From positions 131,181-195,180 of the forward strand of contig NW_003148772.1 of assembly GCF_000003605.2 (NCBI RefSeq): a stretch of DNA of 64,000 bases. The letters are read 5' to 3'. Below, one piece after another: positions 11,324 through 21,975 of the stretch. Under the pieces are notes generated by a model, which was given only the letters and a program-made list of their open reading frames with translations, had not been told where the DNA came from and searched no databases. Source of the DNA: Saccoglossus kowalevskii. Lineage: Eukaryota; Hemichordata; Enteropneusta; Harrimaniidae. Each line of letters begins with the position of its first letter. The first letter of the stretch is position 1. Both the position numbers and the translations under genes were made by a program.

Positions 11324-11788
11324 TTTGTTTTCTTTCTTTTTTATAAATGTTTTTGTCCCAGGCGACAGTGTCGGACATTGAATGCCACTGTTGTCTCTTC
11401 TGACTTTTTTTTGTAAGTGCAAATTGCAAGTGCTAGTGCTGACACATAGTGCATTTTGCCACAGAAGTCATATTTATGTTTGGGACTACATGGCAGGGCT
11501 GTGTGGCCATCTCCCTATCAAATGGCAATTTTAATGCGCTATCCTGGCGTCAACCAAGCTCGGTCGAAAACAAGCAACTGCGGAGCTTAACCAAAGTTCC
11601 CCAAAAGCCGCATTCGTTAGTGAATGAATCTCGGTCAGTGGAATTGGCCTTCTCATTGAGTCTGTAGCACACTCACCAAGGGTAGGGGTCGACCCTATTG
11701 ATGTTCAGCCTAAGGTAGGATTCGAACTTGGGTCTACCGATCATGAGTCTGATGTGAAAATCACTATGCTACCAGTGACCAGTTAGTA
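11324..11788 (-). mobile_element. tRNA-derived SINE, copy 1
   Basis: Head-to-tail on the minus strand. The tRNA-like head has an A box (TGGTAGCATAGTG) and B box (GTTCGAATCC), with CAT at the anticodon position, which suggests a tRNA-Met-like origin. A body of about 380 bp ends TGTCGCCTGGGACAAAAA and an A-rich tail. Identical 14-bp target duplications TAATACATTGTTTT lie at 11310-11323 and 11789-11802. The same element occurs at 27501-27963. Confidence 0.85.
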
Positions 11789-11802
11789 TAATACATTGTT
11801 TT

Positions 11803-13150
11803 CAGTTCAAATCTTATTGCACCGGATTATGAAGGCGGCTCATTTTCAAAATCACCATAACAATACTGAAATTGAGCCTGTGACTAATTTACATAGTTAT
11901 TTCATGGTTCGTATAATAATGCTTGTGTAAATAATGATTCAAAAGGTTTTATTATTCAAATATGAATAACTATATATAACAATATAATATAAGCGAAGTG
12001 TTGGCAAGTACCAACACAATTCAAGTTGTGCACCCACTGCCGAAAAAAACTAGCTGAAGGGACTAGTTTATCTCATTTGCAAATGTTTGCAGTCAATACA
12101 AATATTATGAGGCAGTGTTGTAACTATGATTATCATTGTAAATGCTGACGCATTGCAGATGAAATTAAATGTAAAAAAGTATAAGAGTGAGAGTATACTA
12201 CAGTTAGCCTCATGTGTCAATTGGATTAGATTAGATTACATTAGATTAGCGACACAACGAATTACGTTTATAAATATGATATCATAAAATTGTTCACAGT
12301 CCACACCAATATAATTCCTTAACATCTTTGAAATATTAAACTACAAAAATACGACTGCGAGTTTTATCATTCAAATAACATACCCAGTAACCTAACAAGA
12401 CGTATTTTCATAATGTGCGATTTTACAACTATTTACTTTGCGATAGTTGTTGTATGTCACCCACCAACTGACAGAGAGAAATGTACCCAAGACGGAAATT
12501 AAATTTGTCTCTGATTATATCATTGTACTGTTGTGTCTTACTATATACTGAGTAATTAATATTCAGAACTTTATATAGATATTTTTTTAGATATTAACAT
12601 AACGAATGAATGTACGAGAAGCATGGATGATCAACTCCTGTCTGCTGTTCTTTGTTCCTGTGCAACTACAAACGTATGCATGCACGACAATGCACAATAT
12701 AATACTTGGTTTTTTAGGCCTATTTATTTAGTAAGTTTTTTATTTGATTCACACATGTTAAATTTGTCGACAGTAATACCATGTAATCCCACACAAAAGA
12801 AAACATATGTTTTACACAAAAATGACGTATCTATCAAAATCAAGATTCCTCCAGGCATATTTTATGATCGGAGTCGGTGTAATTTTCTATTAATTCATTA
12901 ATTATTTTAGATGGTAAATTCACGTTAATATGTTTTACACAAAATGTTTCCTTCTTACATAAAGTCCAGGGGCTTCCCCACAAGTGGATGAGAATGATAT
13001 CAAACTCGCGACCACAATAAAATGGGGCTTAATCTCCCCTCAAGCAATTATCATGCTTTCATAAAATACAGGTAATATGATATTGTAAGATAATACAAAA
13101 AAATACAGTTTCAAATGCAAAAATTGGCAAAATATTATAACCACGACTTT
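11803..13150. other. No gene seen
   Basis: AT-rich sequence with a short GATTA run near 12225-12247. An open frame at 12623-12901 resembles nothing known. Positions 13000-13150 adjoin the C fragment and share a little sequence (AATGGGGCTTAA next to a CGCGACC) with the inverse of 30070-30100, so homology with arm A may extend this far left. Confidence 0.4.
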
Positions 13151-13153
13151 CTT

Positions 13154-13297
13154 TCTATTCCGGTCCGACTTTTTGATGATAAGTGCAGATAAATGAAAAT
13201 ATGTTTATTATTAATTCTAATACTTCAAATAGTGTTACTGCTGATACTCCAATCCACAGTCCCAGGCGCCACCAATATCAGCAAGCAGATAAATTAC
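13154..13297 (-). pseudogene. DEG/ENaC TM2 exon, fragment C
   Basis: After acceptor CGTTTAG the minus strand encodes LLADIGGA and, one frame over, LWIGVSAVTLFEVLELI. This is the pre-pore/TM2 signature of DEG/ENaC channels with a canonical G-V-S selectivity-filter triplet. Relative to copy A, one base is missing at the GGCGCC-TGG boundary, which breaks the frame after LADIGGA. In the second frame the tail reads FICTYHQKVGPE then a stop. It is part of the C fragment of the channel family. Confidence 0.8.
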
Positions 13298-13531
13298 CTA
13301 AACGATAAACAATAAATACAGAAGCAGAGTCTGTAAAACTATTAATATGCGTACATTTTGTGACGATTTCATACACAGTTGTCTAATATATTTGGACCAA
13401 TAAGGTCACAGTGTGAGTACATCAGTATTATATTAATTGGTAATTGGTTTGTAGATATTTTGGTTTGACAAATATAATACCATATTAAATAAACGACAAC
13501 ATTTTAAGGTATTATATATGATATTACTTAC

Positions 13532-13630
13532 ACCATATGCCTCTTCTTGGGAGATTGTTTCTATATGTAGACTATCAAAATAGACATTAACAAGTGCAAT
13601 GTTTTCCCCATTGAGAATAATACAAAATAT
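13532..13630 (-). pseudogene. DEG/ENaC pre-TM2 exon, fragment C
   Basis: Thirty-three codons, open throughout: GENIALVNVYFDSLHIETIS followed by QEEAYG, then donor GT|GTAAGTAAT. This is the conserved strand before TM2 in DEG/ENaC proteins. Here the exon is intact, while copy A has an in-frame TAA at the same codon position. Confidence 0.8.
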
Positions 13631-15188
13631 CTCTTTAGAATAATACGAAACATTACATTGAATAGCGCATAGTTCTTACATGATATGAATTTTTCATCTG
13701 TTTGTGTTCATCAATAGAACAACATTCACTGCCTTTCAAATCAGCGAGCTATAACCTTTGACTTTTGTCCTTAAATGCACATTTATATAGCTGCCTTGAC
13801 TTTTATAACTAATGTTTACAAACCAAATTTATTGACTAAGTCCTGAGAGTAAACTGTTAAAAAAATCATCAGCTAACCGAAATTGTCATCTAAGTGTAAG
13901 ACCGTCGCTGATTGGCTGCTGATCTGGAATGCCAATTTTTAGTTTCAAATACCCCGGCTTAGTGTTCTAGGCTCTTCGTGTAAGTAGGTGTTTGTATGCA
14001 AGGGATTTTTCCACACAAAAACGACGAATTCGGCCGAATTTTGTTATCGGTTGGCTTAATATAACCCCAACGGACCATATTTTTGTGAAAGATTGGTATT
14101 TTTGTCCTGATTTGTAGTAATCTGAAAAACGCGTTTCACAACTTGTCTCTTTTTTTAGTTTTATGCGCCATTCAAGATGGCGGTCCCCATATACATGTAG
14201 TAAATATCGCATTTATTTTATTATATCAGTTGTGCGCCAGCTGACTGTGATTACAACCGCATGTGTATGCATATGCAACGCTTTATGAAATTGAAAATAC
14301 GTAATGTTATTTCGATTAAATGCATATACTTGAGAGTGCGTAATGCATGTATAGTGTACAAATTGCTTACGTACTCATATTATTAATTTAGATAATGAGT
14401 TCTGGTGTACCTCAGATCATTTTGCTATTTGTATGTGACTATACAACTAAACATACATTGTTCTTCATGTCTTAACTTAATGTTGGTTCCGATGCAATTA
14501 ATAGCTACGATACGCCTCATATATACTTTTTAACTTTCATTTGAAAGTGTTCGTTTGTCCTTTTTTGTTTTGTGTTTATTAAGGTATTATAATATATATA
14601 TTTTTTTGCAACTATGGTTATAATGTAACAATTGGCACAATTGGAATATGAAATAATTTCTGCTGTATTTTAAGAACTAATCAAACTAAATTATATAGCA
14701 ATGATTTTCAAATGAACTTTCTGGTCTGTACACATCAACAATATGTGAATTATATTATAAGTCTTGGTATTCAATTCGGATTTTGCATCACTGTATTTGT
14801 AAAATAGATTTCTGTCCCATCATTGTTAACAATTTCAAATTATTATAATAGTTTCAAGTTGTGAATGTTATTTTTAAATATATGTATAATATGTGCGATT
14901 TTAAAATAGATTGCAAGATATTAACGACCTTATGTATTTTCGCAAAGAGTTCTGTAACCCCTTAAAACTTACGTCGATAAACATGACATTTATTGCATAG
15001 GACATGTACAGTACCTTGCATCAGATTTCGTATTAATGGACCGGGTTTTTTCATTCATTGAATACAGCTGCTGTACTAGACGTTCCTGTTGGAGGTGAAG
15101 GGAATTCAGCGATTAACGTTAGTTATATTGTAAGTAATATATCAGTTGTTTGACACATAATTCTAACACAGTATACAAAACAATACTG

Positions 15189-15189
<1 letters not shown>

Positions 15190-15254
<65 letters not shown>
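15190..15254. repeat. (AT)n microsatellite
   Basis: An uninterrupted TA run of about 65 bp in fragment C. The matching place in B (48569-48590) has a short TA run, and copy A lacks the surrounding segment. Confidence 0.9.
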
Positions 15255-15260
<6 letters not shown>

Positions 15261-15764
15261 GAATCATTTCAATCATAATTGGCGGTTATTGGTGCATATA
15301 ACATTCGATCAGTTTTTTGTAGCAGATTCAATAAGATGACTAATATAACCATGTCAATAGGTAAAACGTTTAAAAATACTCAAGAAAGTGTCGCATAATA
15401 ATTGCAGTTCACAAAACAATGGATTGTATGCACTTACTTGATATCGTTCACTGCAGAAATGTCCAGGAATATTGAAATTGGTGTTAGGTAACTAACACAT
15501 ATATCAGTCTACATATACATTTACATTTCTGATTATTTACATTTCTGATTATTATTAATACATATATGCGCGTACAATTTATTTTTGAAATTTGATATAC
15601 TTAATTGTTTTTCTATTTACTAAATTGGTCAATTATTTACAGATTAATCCGTATTTATTTTGAGAGGTATTAAAGTCAGGAGCTTTAACTCGATATTTGT
15701 GTGCATGTGTATTTCATTTCCAGTACTATTGTCTTGTCTACCCCATACTAGCAGTGACAGAACC

Positions 15765-15828
15765 CGCTGTCCAGTGTGAGTTCTGTGGATGGCCCTCTCA
15801 ATTGCGATAAGCAGGCCTTACACTGTGA
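15765..15828 (-). mobile_element. Short fossil retroelement fragment at the C/A junction
   Basis: About 62 bp starting TGTCCAGTGTGAGTTCTGT is shared with 1060-1123, where it lies next to a gypsy-type protease region. The fragment sits exactly where fragment C ends and arm A sequence begins (15829). Broken remnant only. Confidence 0.5.
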
Positions 15829-16105
15829 CACAATAATTGAATCAATGAATGAAGAAGGTGCAAAATACTTTATATTTAAATAGTTGCAGCCGCAGGCCTT
15901 GAAATTATACAATGGATAATTATATACGACATCCAAAAATGTAAAGGTATCTTTAGGGCAGAGATGTAACAATTACTTGCAAGCTTTCTAGGGAAGTAGT
16001 CTAGAAATTTCAGGTACATACAGAATTAATATATAGTTGTTTATCTCTAGTTAAGTATATCTACGTGAAACTGTGTGTACTTGTGGTTTCATCTCACCAT
16101 TGAGC
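15829..16105 (+). other. Left end of duplicated arm A (5' flank of pseudogene A)
   Basis: This is the inverse of 54790-55045 in gene B: AATAATTGAATCAATGAA, GCAGCCGCAGGCCT and CTTGTGGTTTCATCTCAC all have counterparts. Similarity stops at 16105 and resumes at 21789, so a 5.7-kb block separates the two halves of this intron-derived sequence. Confidence 0.7.
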
Positions 16106-16489
16106 TAGAAAGGGAAGGAGCGAGGACACTATGTAAGCATGTTTTAAACTGTTTACGTAGCTTTGTTTTAGGTGGAATCAATCCTATTGAAATAAGCCTT
16201 TCATATCATGATTGAGACCGCTTATTTACTTATGATAATTGCTGCGTTTCAAGATATTGCTGAACGGGAAAATATTTTTCGTCCATAAAAACGAATATGC
16301 AGAAAAAATAACAAAGTATACATGTACGTGTTTTCTTCCAAATGACGTCAAAGGTCGAAGTGACCTTTGGCACCGGAAACAACACAGTCCTGGATACATT
16401 CTCAGCGAAGTCACGGTCGTGTACCTGTATTGTATGCGGAAAAGAACTTAATACTCAAAGCTAAATATTTTTTCTCCCGACGATTCCTC
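16106..16489. other. Unassigned flank of the gypsy element inside arm A
   Basis: No gene is recognised. This is part of the 5.7-kb block inserted in arm A. The sequence around 16340-16420 is somewhat GC-richer, without a recognisable product. Confidence 0.35.
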
Positions 16490-19400
16490 TGTTACGTTCA
16501 GACGCTAGTACTCGACTCGTATAACAAATAAAACGCCCGAACGCAAGCAGTGTGCAAGATAGAACGGTAGTATATTTTCAATGCCCTATTCAAATGTCAC
16601 ATAACTTTGTGTGCTACAACACACCTCAAACAAAAATGCTAGCAGTAACATACAAACAATATATACTTCCGTTTAACAATGGAAAAAAGAACAGTCAAAA
16701 GTAACAATACTTATCAAATCAAAGAGTTCATTCTGTCACTCTGTCGTCTTCGTACTTTTATCGCGACTCCCAGGTGGTGTCAATCTTCATTCTTTCATCT
16801 CCCGTCGAAGCATACCACGTTTCAGCTCCCACGTTGACCTCTTGTAGCTTCCTCTAACACGTCGCTGGAACGAACACACAAACCAGACCGGACAGCTACC
16901 AATGTTCAAGAACAGACCCCATTTCCTTATAAACTGATAAACCAGTCAGTGATACTGGTAAAAATTATAGTGCTATCAGTTACCGTCTATTTGCAGTCTT
17001 CTTCCCGTCAACGTAAAACAAAAGGCTTTTATAGCCAAAACAGACAGTACAAATAAATCTGCAAAACAGGAATAAATTGACAAAAGAACACAACATAAAG
17101 CGACCGAAGACAATATGACGTTTCAACGAAACCCTAACTACAAATTACACAAATAATATATACATAAAATATGCTCAGACGTAACACCTTCAAAGTCACT
17201 GGCATCAACCATCAAGCAGAAAGGTTTGTCAAAATTTGGGGCCACCAACACCGGAGAGCTCATAAGAAGTAGCTTAATTTTATCGAATGCTGCCTGACAC
17301 TCAGAAGTCCAGAAAAACTTAACATTCTTCTTGAGCAACTCAGTCAACGGTGCGGAAACCGCCGAAAAATTGGGACAAAACTTTTGATAATATCCAGCCA
17401 TCCCCAAATATCTCTTAATCCCTTTTTGATTCTCTGGCACTGCATAATCTGCTATAGCCTTCACTTTATCCAGGACAGGGCTAACTTGTCCACACCCAAT
17501 CTCATGACCCAGATATACAACTTTTGCTCGACAAAAATCNNNNNNNNNNNNNNNNNNNNNNNNNNNNNNNNNNNNNNNNNNNNNNNNNNNNNNNNNNNNN
17601 NNNNNNNNNNNNNNNNNNNNNNNNNNNNNNNNNNNNNNNNNNNNNNNNNNNNNNNNNNNNNNNNNNNNNNNNNNNNNNNNNNNNNNNNNNNNNNNNNNNN
17701 NNNNNNNNNNNNNNNNNNNNNNNNNNNNNNNNNNNNNNNNNNNNNNNNNNNNNNNNNNNNNNNNNNNNNNNNNNNNNNNNNNNNNNNNNNNNNNNNNNNN
17801 NNNNNNNNNNNNNNNNNNNNNNNNNNNNNNNNNNNNNNNNNNNNNNNNNNNNNNNNNNNNNNNNNNNNNNNNNNNNNNNNNNNNNNNNNNNNNNNNNNNN
17901 NNNNNNNNNNNNNNNNNNNNNNNNNNNNNNNNNNNNNNNNNNNNNNNNNNNNATAAGGGAATTTGCCAAAAACCCTTGAGCAAATCGAAAATATTTAGAA
18001 TTGTCCACCCGATCAATACAATCATCGATACGCGGGATGGGGAAAGAATCTGTTTTAGTGACCTCATTCACCTTTCTATAATCAGTACAAAACCTAACTG
18101 AACTGTCTGGCTTTGGCACCAATAAACATGGCGAACTCCAACCACTATTAGACAACTCAATAATATCATTATCTAACATATAAGCTACTTCCTGTCTCAT
18201 TAACTCCAACTTAGCTGGGCTCACTCTATAATGGTGCTGTCGGATAGGTCTCACCCCCTCCTCTAACACTACATCATGTTCAACCAGATTGGTTCGTCCT
18301 GGAGCATCTGGGAATAAAATCCTAAATTCAAGAATTAAACTCTTAAGCTCTATCATGATAGATAAAGGAAGATGATGCAACTTCTTATTTAAGTTAGCCA
18401 ACACCTGTGAATTTTTTAACCTAACATGCAAATCAAGAACTTCCTCACCTGGTTCCAAAGCAACTGCAGGCGCACAAACAACTGCTTGCTGTTTATCCAC
18501 ATCTCTCTGTGAATATAATTTCAACATGTTAACATGACACAATTGTTTAGATTTGCGCCGCTCAGGGGTAGCGACCACATAATTCAAATCGTTGATCCTC
18601 TCAACAACCAGAAAAGGACCATAATATCTGGCATGGAGGGACGAACATACAGCAGGAAACAAGGCCAGAACTTAATCTCCTACCTCAAAAAATCTCTTCT
18701 TAACCTTCTTATCATACCAAGACTTCATACCGCACTGTACAACCTTCAAATTATCTCTAGCCATATCAAAAGCTTGATGTAACCTAGTCTTAAACTCAGA
18801 CACATAACTTAAAAGATTAGTAGGGGTTTTATCCTCGAGCAACCTTTCTTTAAGTAACTTTAAAGGGCCTCGAACAACATGACCAAATACTAAGTCAAAG
18901 GGGCTAAAGCCCAGCGACTCTTGCACAACCTCACGCACTGCGAACAACAGAAAAGGAACCCCCTCATCCCATCCGTGTGAATGTTCCAAACAGTACGCTT
19001 GCAACATTGACTTCAACGTCTGATGAAAATGTCCAAGCATCCCCTGACTCTCTGGATGATACGCACTAGAAATACAGTGTGTAATACCCAAACGTTGGAA
19101 CACCTGTCTAAATACAGCAGACATGAAATTAGTTCCCTGATCCGAATGTACAAACCTAGGTAGACCGAAAGTTGTAAAGAACTTAACCAGTGCTCTAACA
19201 ATATTGTGAGTGATATTTTTTCTCAGAGGAATAGCCTCCGGAAAACGAGTAGAAGCACACATACTGGTAAGCAAATACTGGTTACCCGACCTAGTTTTAG
19301 GCAGTGGACCCACACAATCAATAACTACCCGAGAAAATGACTCCTCAAAAGCAGGTATAGGGTATAAGGGAGCCTTAGATATAACCTGATTTGGCTTCCC

Positions 19401-20990
19401 AACCACCTGACACAGGTGACAGGTTTTACAATGTTTTACCACATTTCGTCTCATTTTGGGCCAAAAAAAATTTCGTTTTATTCAATCAAGGGTTTTCGTG
19501 ACCCCCAAATGACCCGACAACTTATGATCATGTGCGAGTGCAAGGATTTCAGCACGATATGATTCGGGCACAACAATTTGATTTATCACTAACCAACTAT
19601 CACCAACCCGAGCGTCGGACGGCCTCCATTTTGTCATAAGGATACCCGACCTCTTATAATAACCACTAGGCTCAGCCTCTATCTCAGTTTCATCCAGAAC
19701 TTGTGTCATCAAATGAAGGATCTCCGTATCTTTACTCTGTTCTTCAAGCAACCTACTTCGACTTAACGGAAAGAAAAACGGCTCTGACTTCTCAGTGCCT
19801 GTAACTATAATATCATTAAACGGATCATCCTTCACTTTACAACTCTGAGACCGTGTAACCACACCAGCAAGGGAAGACTCTTCCATCCAACCAATGCCCC
19901 CCCCCGCCAAAAAGGTGTCCGACAAATCGACACCCTGTCATCAATAACCTCGCCACGCCCGCCAGCACAAACCCCAGAGGGCCCCACAGCACAGGCAGAA
20001 AAAAACTCCTGGGAACTCACCAATGAACCGCTCGGTACTAGACTCAAAACTCGGCGTCTTGACAACACACAGCTCCGGCACCACTTTACTACCAGCCAAG
20101 TCGTTACAAAGCAACATGGCAACGCCTTTAACCGGTAAAACACTTCTCACACCCACAACAACCAAGCCTGTAACCAACTCAGACTGTAAATGCACTTGGT
20201 GCAATGTAGTAGAGGTTACACCCCACTCCACCCCACTAATAAGCACGTTTGCACCAACATAAGAATCTCCAGAAAATGGCAGTACAGCCTCAGAAATTAA
20301 ACTCTGAGACGCCCCTGTGTCACGTAAAATCTTAATCGACTGCTTCACAGTAGTACCAACCAAAGACACAAACCCATCAGTAACAAACGGACCATACTGA
20401 CCGGGAACCTCTTCATCAAACCCAAATCCATCATCAACACCGTTGAAAGACACTGGGAAATTTTAACGTTTCAATTTATAGCACTTAGAAATGTGATGAC
20501 CGGGCGTTTTACAATAAGCACAAGACACACCAGGAGCTGACTTCCCTCAGCCCCAAAACTGTCGGCTGGCTTACCCCCTTTTTTATGAGTCAATTTGGGT
20601 TGTAATTTAACCCCAAAATCTTTGTGAGTAAGCGAATACTCATCAGCCAAAACCGACGCCTGACGTAATTTAGTCACCTTTTGTTCGTTTAAATACGTCT
20701 TCAAGCTTCCCGGTATACATTGTTTGAACGCCTCCACCTCCATCATAATTGTCCTGAACCTTGGTGGACGAACACCACCTGTCAAACAGAGACTCTTCCT
20801 CACGAGCATATTCAACATAAGTTTGATTCTCACGTTTCTGACAATTACGAAACTTCAAACGATATGCCTCTGGCACCAATTCATAGGCGTCCAGGACGCA
20901 TTGTTTAACATACTCGTACTCAACGCTCTGATCGACAGTGAGACGGGTATGACAGTGAGTCATACCACTTTTCCGTTTCCATTATTTGTC
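16490..20990 (-). mobile_element. Fossil Gmr1-like Ty3/gypsy LTR retrotransposon
   Basis: One LTR lies at 16490-17186 (minus strand 5' TGTTACGTCTGAGC, 3' CGTAACA). Coding parts follow in minus-strand order. Gag-like: 20470-20985. Protease with ILRDTGASQSLI: 19940-20455. Integrase zinc-binding and core, KTCHLCQVVGKPNQV then VVIDCVGPLPKT: 18670-19925. Reverse transcriptase/RNase H start: 17190-18560. Integrase ahead of reverse transcriptase is the Ty1/copia-like order known in the Gmr1 group of gypsy elements, first described from deuterostomes. The element is broken, with several breaks, and only one LTR is seen. An assembly gap covers 17540-17952. Confidence 0.85.
17540..17952. other. Assembly gap (413 N)
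   Basis: A run of N within the reverse transcriptase region of the gypsy element; content unknown. Confidence 1.
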
Positions 20991-21516
20991 TAGATGATGT
21001 CACACTTGGCTAAGTAAAAGATTTCGTTTTTACATGGAGGAAAAATAGGTGGTTTTTAATTATTATTGGTGGTTGTATATGGATTATTTTTCAGGTCATT
21101 GAGTGTAGAGCAAGAAAATGTACAATTCATGACGATATTCTAGCAACTTTGTTAAATTTTTTACAGTAAATCGTTTATTTTTAAAACACAAGTTGTTGCC
21201 TATCCGTGATAAATTTTATTAATTTTAACATTTATGTGATGAGAAATTTTCGCATGTTAGTGACGTTACGGTTCAACATGGACTTCTATTTTTATTGTAG
21301 TCTAACAGGAAATGTATCAGTTATACAACAGTTACTTTTGTGAGCACCAAGGCAAAACATCATGTAGTGTACTTCACAATTGAATATTTCATTTCACAGT
21401 AATTATATATTTTATGATAGCTACTTTATTTTGTTTTTAAAAGTAAATTGATAACATGAAAATAAAAATTCCTATTCCATATAGCAATTTGATATAGCTG
21501 ATATAGACTCTGAACG
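20991..21516. other. Unassigned part of the block inserted in arm A
   Basis: AT-rich, no gene seen. It has no counterpart in gene B's intron, so it entered with, or next to, the gypsy element. Confidence 0.4.
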
Positions 21517-21618
21517 TACTGTAAAGGATTAATTATTCACTGGGTTTTAATTTTGCTTATTTCGCTGACTGGTAATGCGCTAAATTAAAACCCAGTGAAC
21601 ATTAGTCATTTTACAGTA
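21517..21618. mobile_element. Palindromic MITE-like repeat
   Basis: A perfect 18-bp inverted repeat (TTCACTGGGTTTTAATTT) flanks a 28-base loop. Outer imperfect arms begin TACTGTAAA and end TTTTACAGTA. Short palindromes starting TACTGTAAA with a GGTTTTAATTT-type core are common in marine invertebrate genomes. Nonautonomous; no coding capacity. Confidence 0.65.
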
Positions 21619-21838
21619 TACGGATATTCATGAACTTAACCAACAGTAGATTAAACCCTGTTAATCTTGTTATGAGATTAAGATAAATGAAGTGGTCAAT
21701 ATCTAATGAGCCAATAAACTATAACTATCATAGAAAGGCAAATACAACAGGGTCCTCTTTCCTTCACTTTCTACCTCCATGATCTTACAGAGATGTCATT
21801 CAAAATAATTGAAAATATGTTCTGATTCTTTTACTCAG

Positions 21839-21975
21839 TGTGTCCAGGCCAATACAAATGTGCTGCTGGTATATTTGCGAATCAAAAAACACTACCTGAA
21901 GTTTACCACTCAATACAAAATTTGACAAATTTAGTGATTGTAGTGGTGGAGATGACGAAGAGAACTGTAATTATG
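21839..21975 (+). pseudogene. Gene A: LDLa exon (frameshifted)
   Basis: Acceptor TTTTACTCAG, donor TATG|GTAAGTAAC. The counterpart of gene B's eighth LDLa exon, 137 instead of 138 nt. One T is missing after CCTGAA (21900), which shifts the frame out of the LDLa pattern. A Cys codon is also changed (TGT to TTT). The first half still reads [20 protein letters not shown]. Confidence 0.8.

Larger units (their letters stand above)
13150..15652 (-). pseudogene. Fragment C: third copy of the DEG/ENaC gene 3' end
   Basis: The region is the inverse of the 3' end of gene A (28.2-29.6 kb). From about 13740 it is also colinear, same orientation, with 47.4-48.95 kb of gene B. It holds the pre-TM2 and TM2 exons, but homology to B stops at 15652, only a few bases into the next upstream exon. 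No upstream exons exist, so on its own it is a pseudogene fragment. It lies on the same strand as B, downstream of it. An AT dinucleotide run occupies about 15190-15254. Confidence 0.75.

Noticed and set aside
11700-11788. A tRNA gene at the SINE heads (also 27507-27580).
   Set aside because: A/B boxes are present, but acceptor-stem pairing is poor and the sequence continues into a repeated body with target duplications; these are SINE promoters.
14920-14985. Minus-strand frame NSLRKYIRSLIS after a TTACAG, resembling a DEG/ENaC pre-TM2 exon.
   Set aside because: The B copy has stop codons in the same frame, and the real pre-TM2 exon was found at 13532-13630.
15068-15129. A plus-strand exon-like unit (acceptor AATACAG, donor ATT|GTAAGTAAT) repeated at 48417-48478.
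   Set aside because: Both copies have splice-like edges, but they differ at about five of 62 bases with amino-acid changes throughout, no neighbouring exons exist and the protein is unrecognisable. Duplicated intron sequence explains it.
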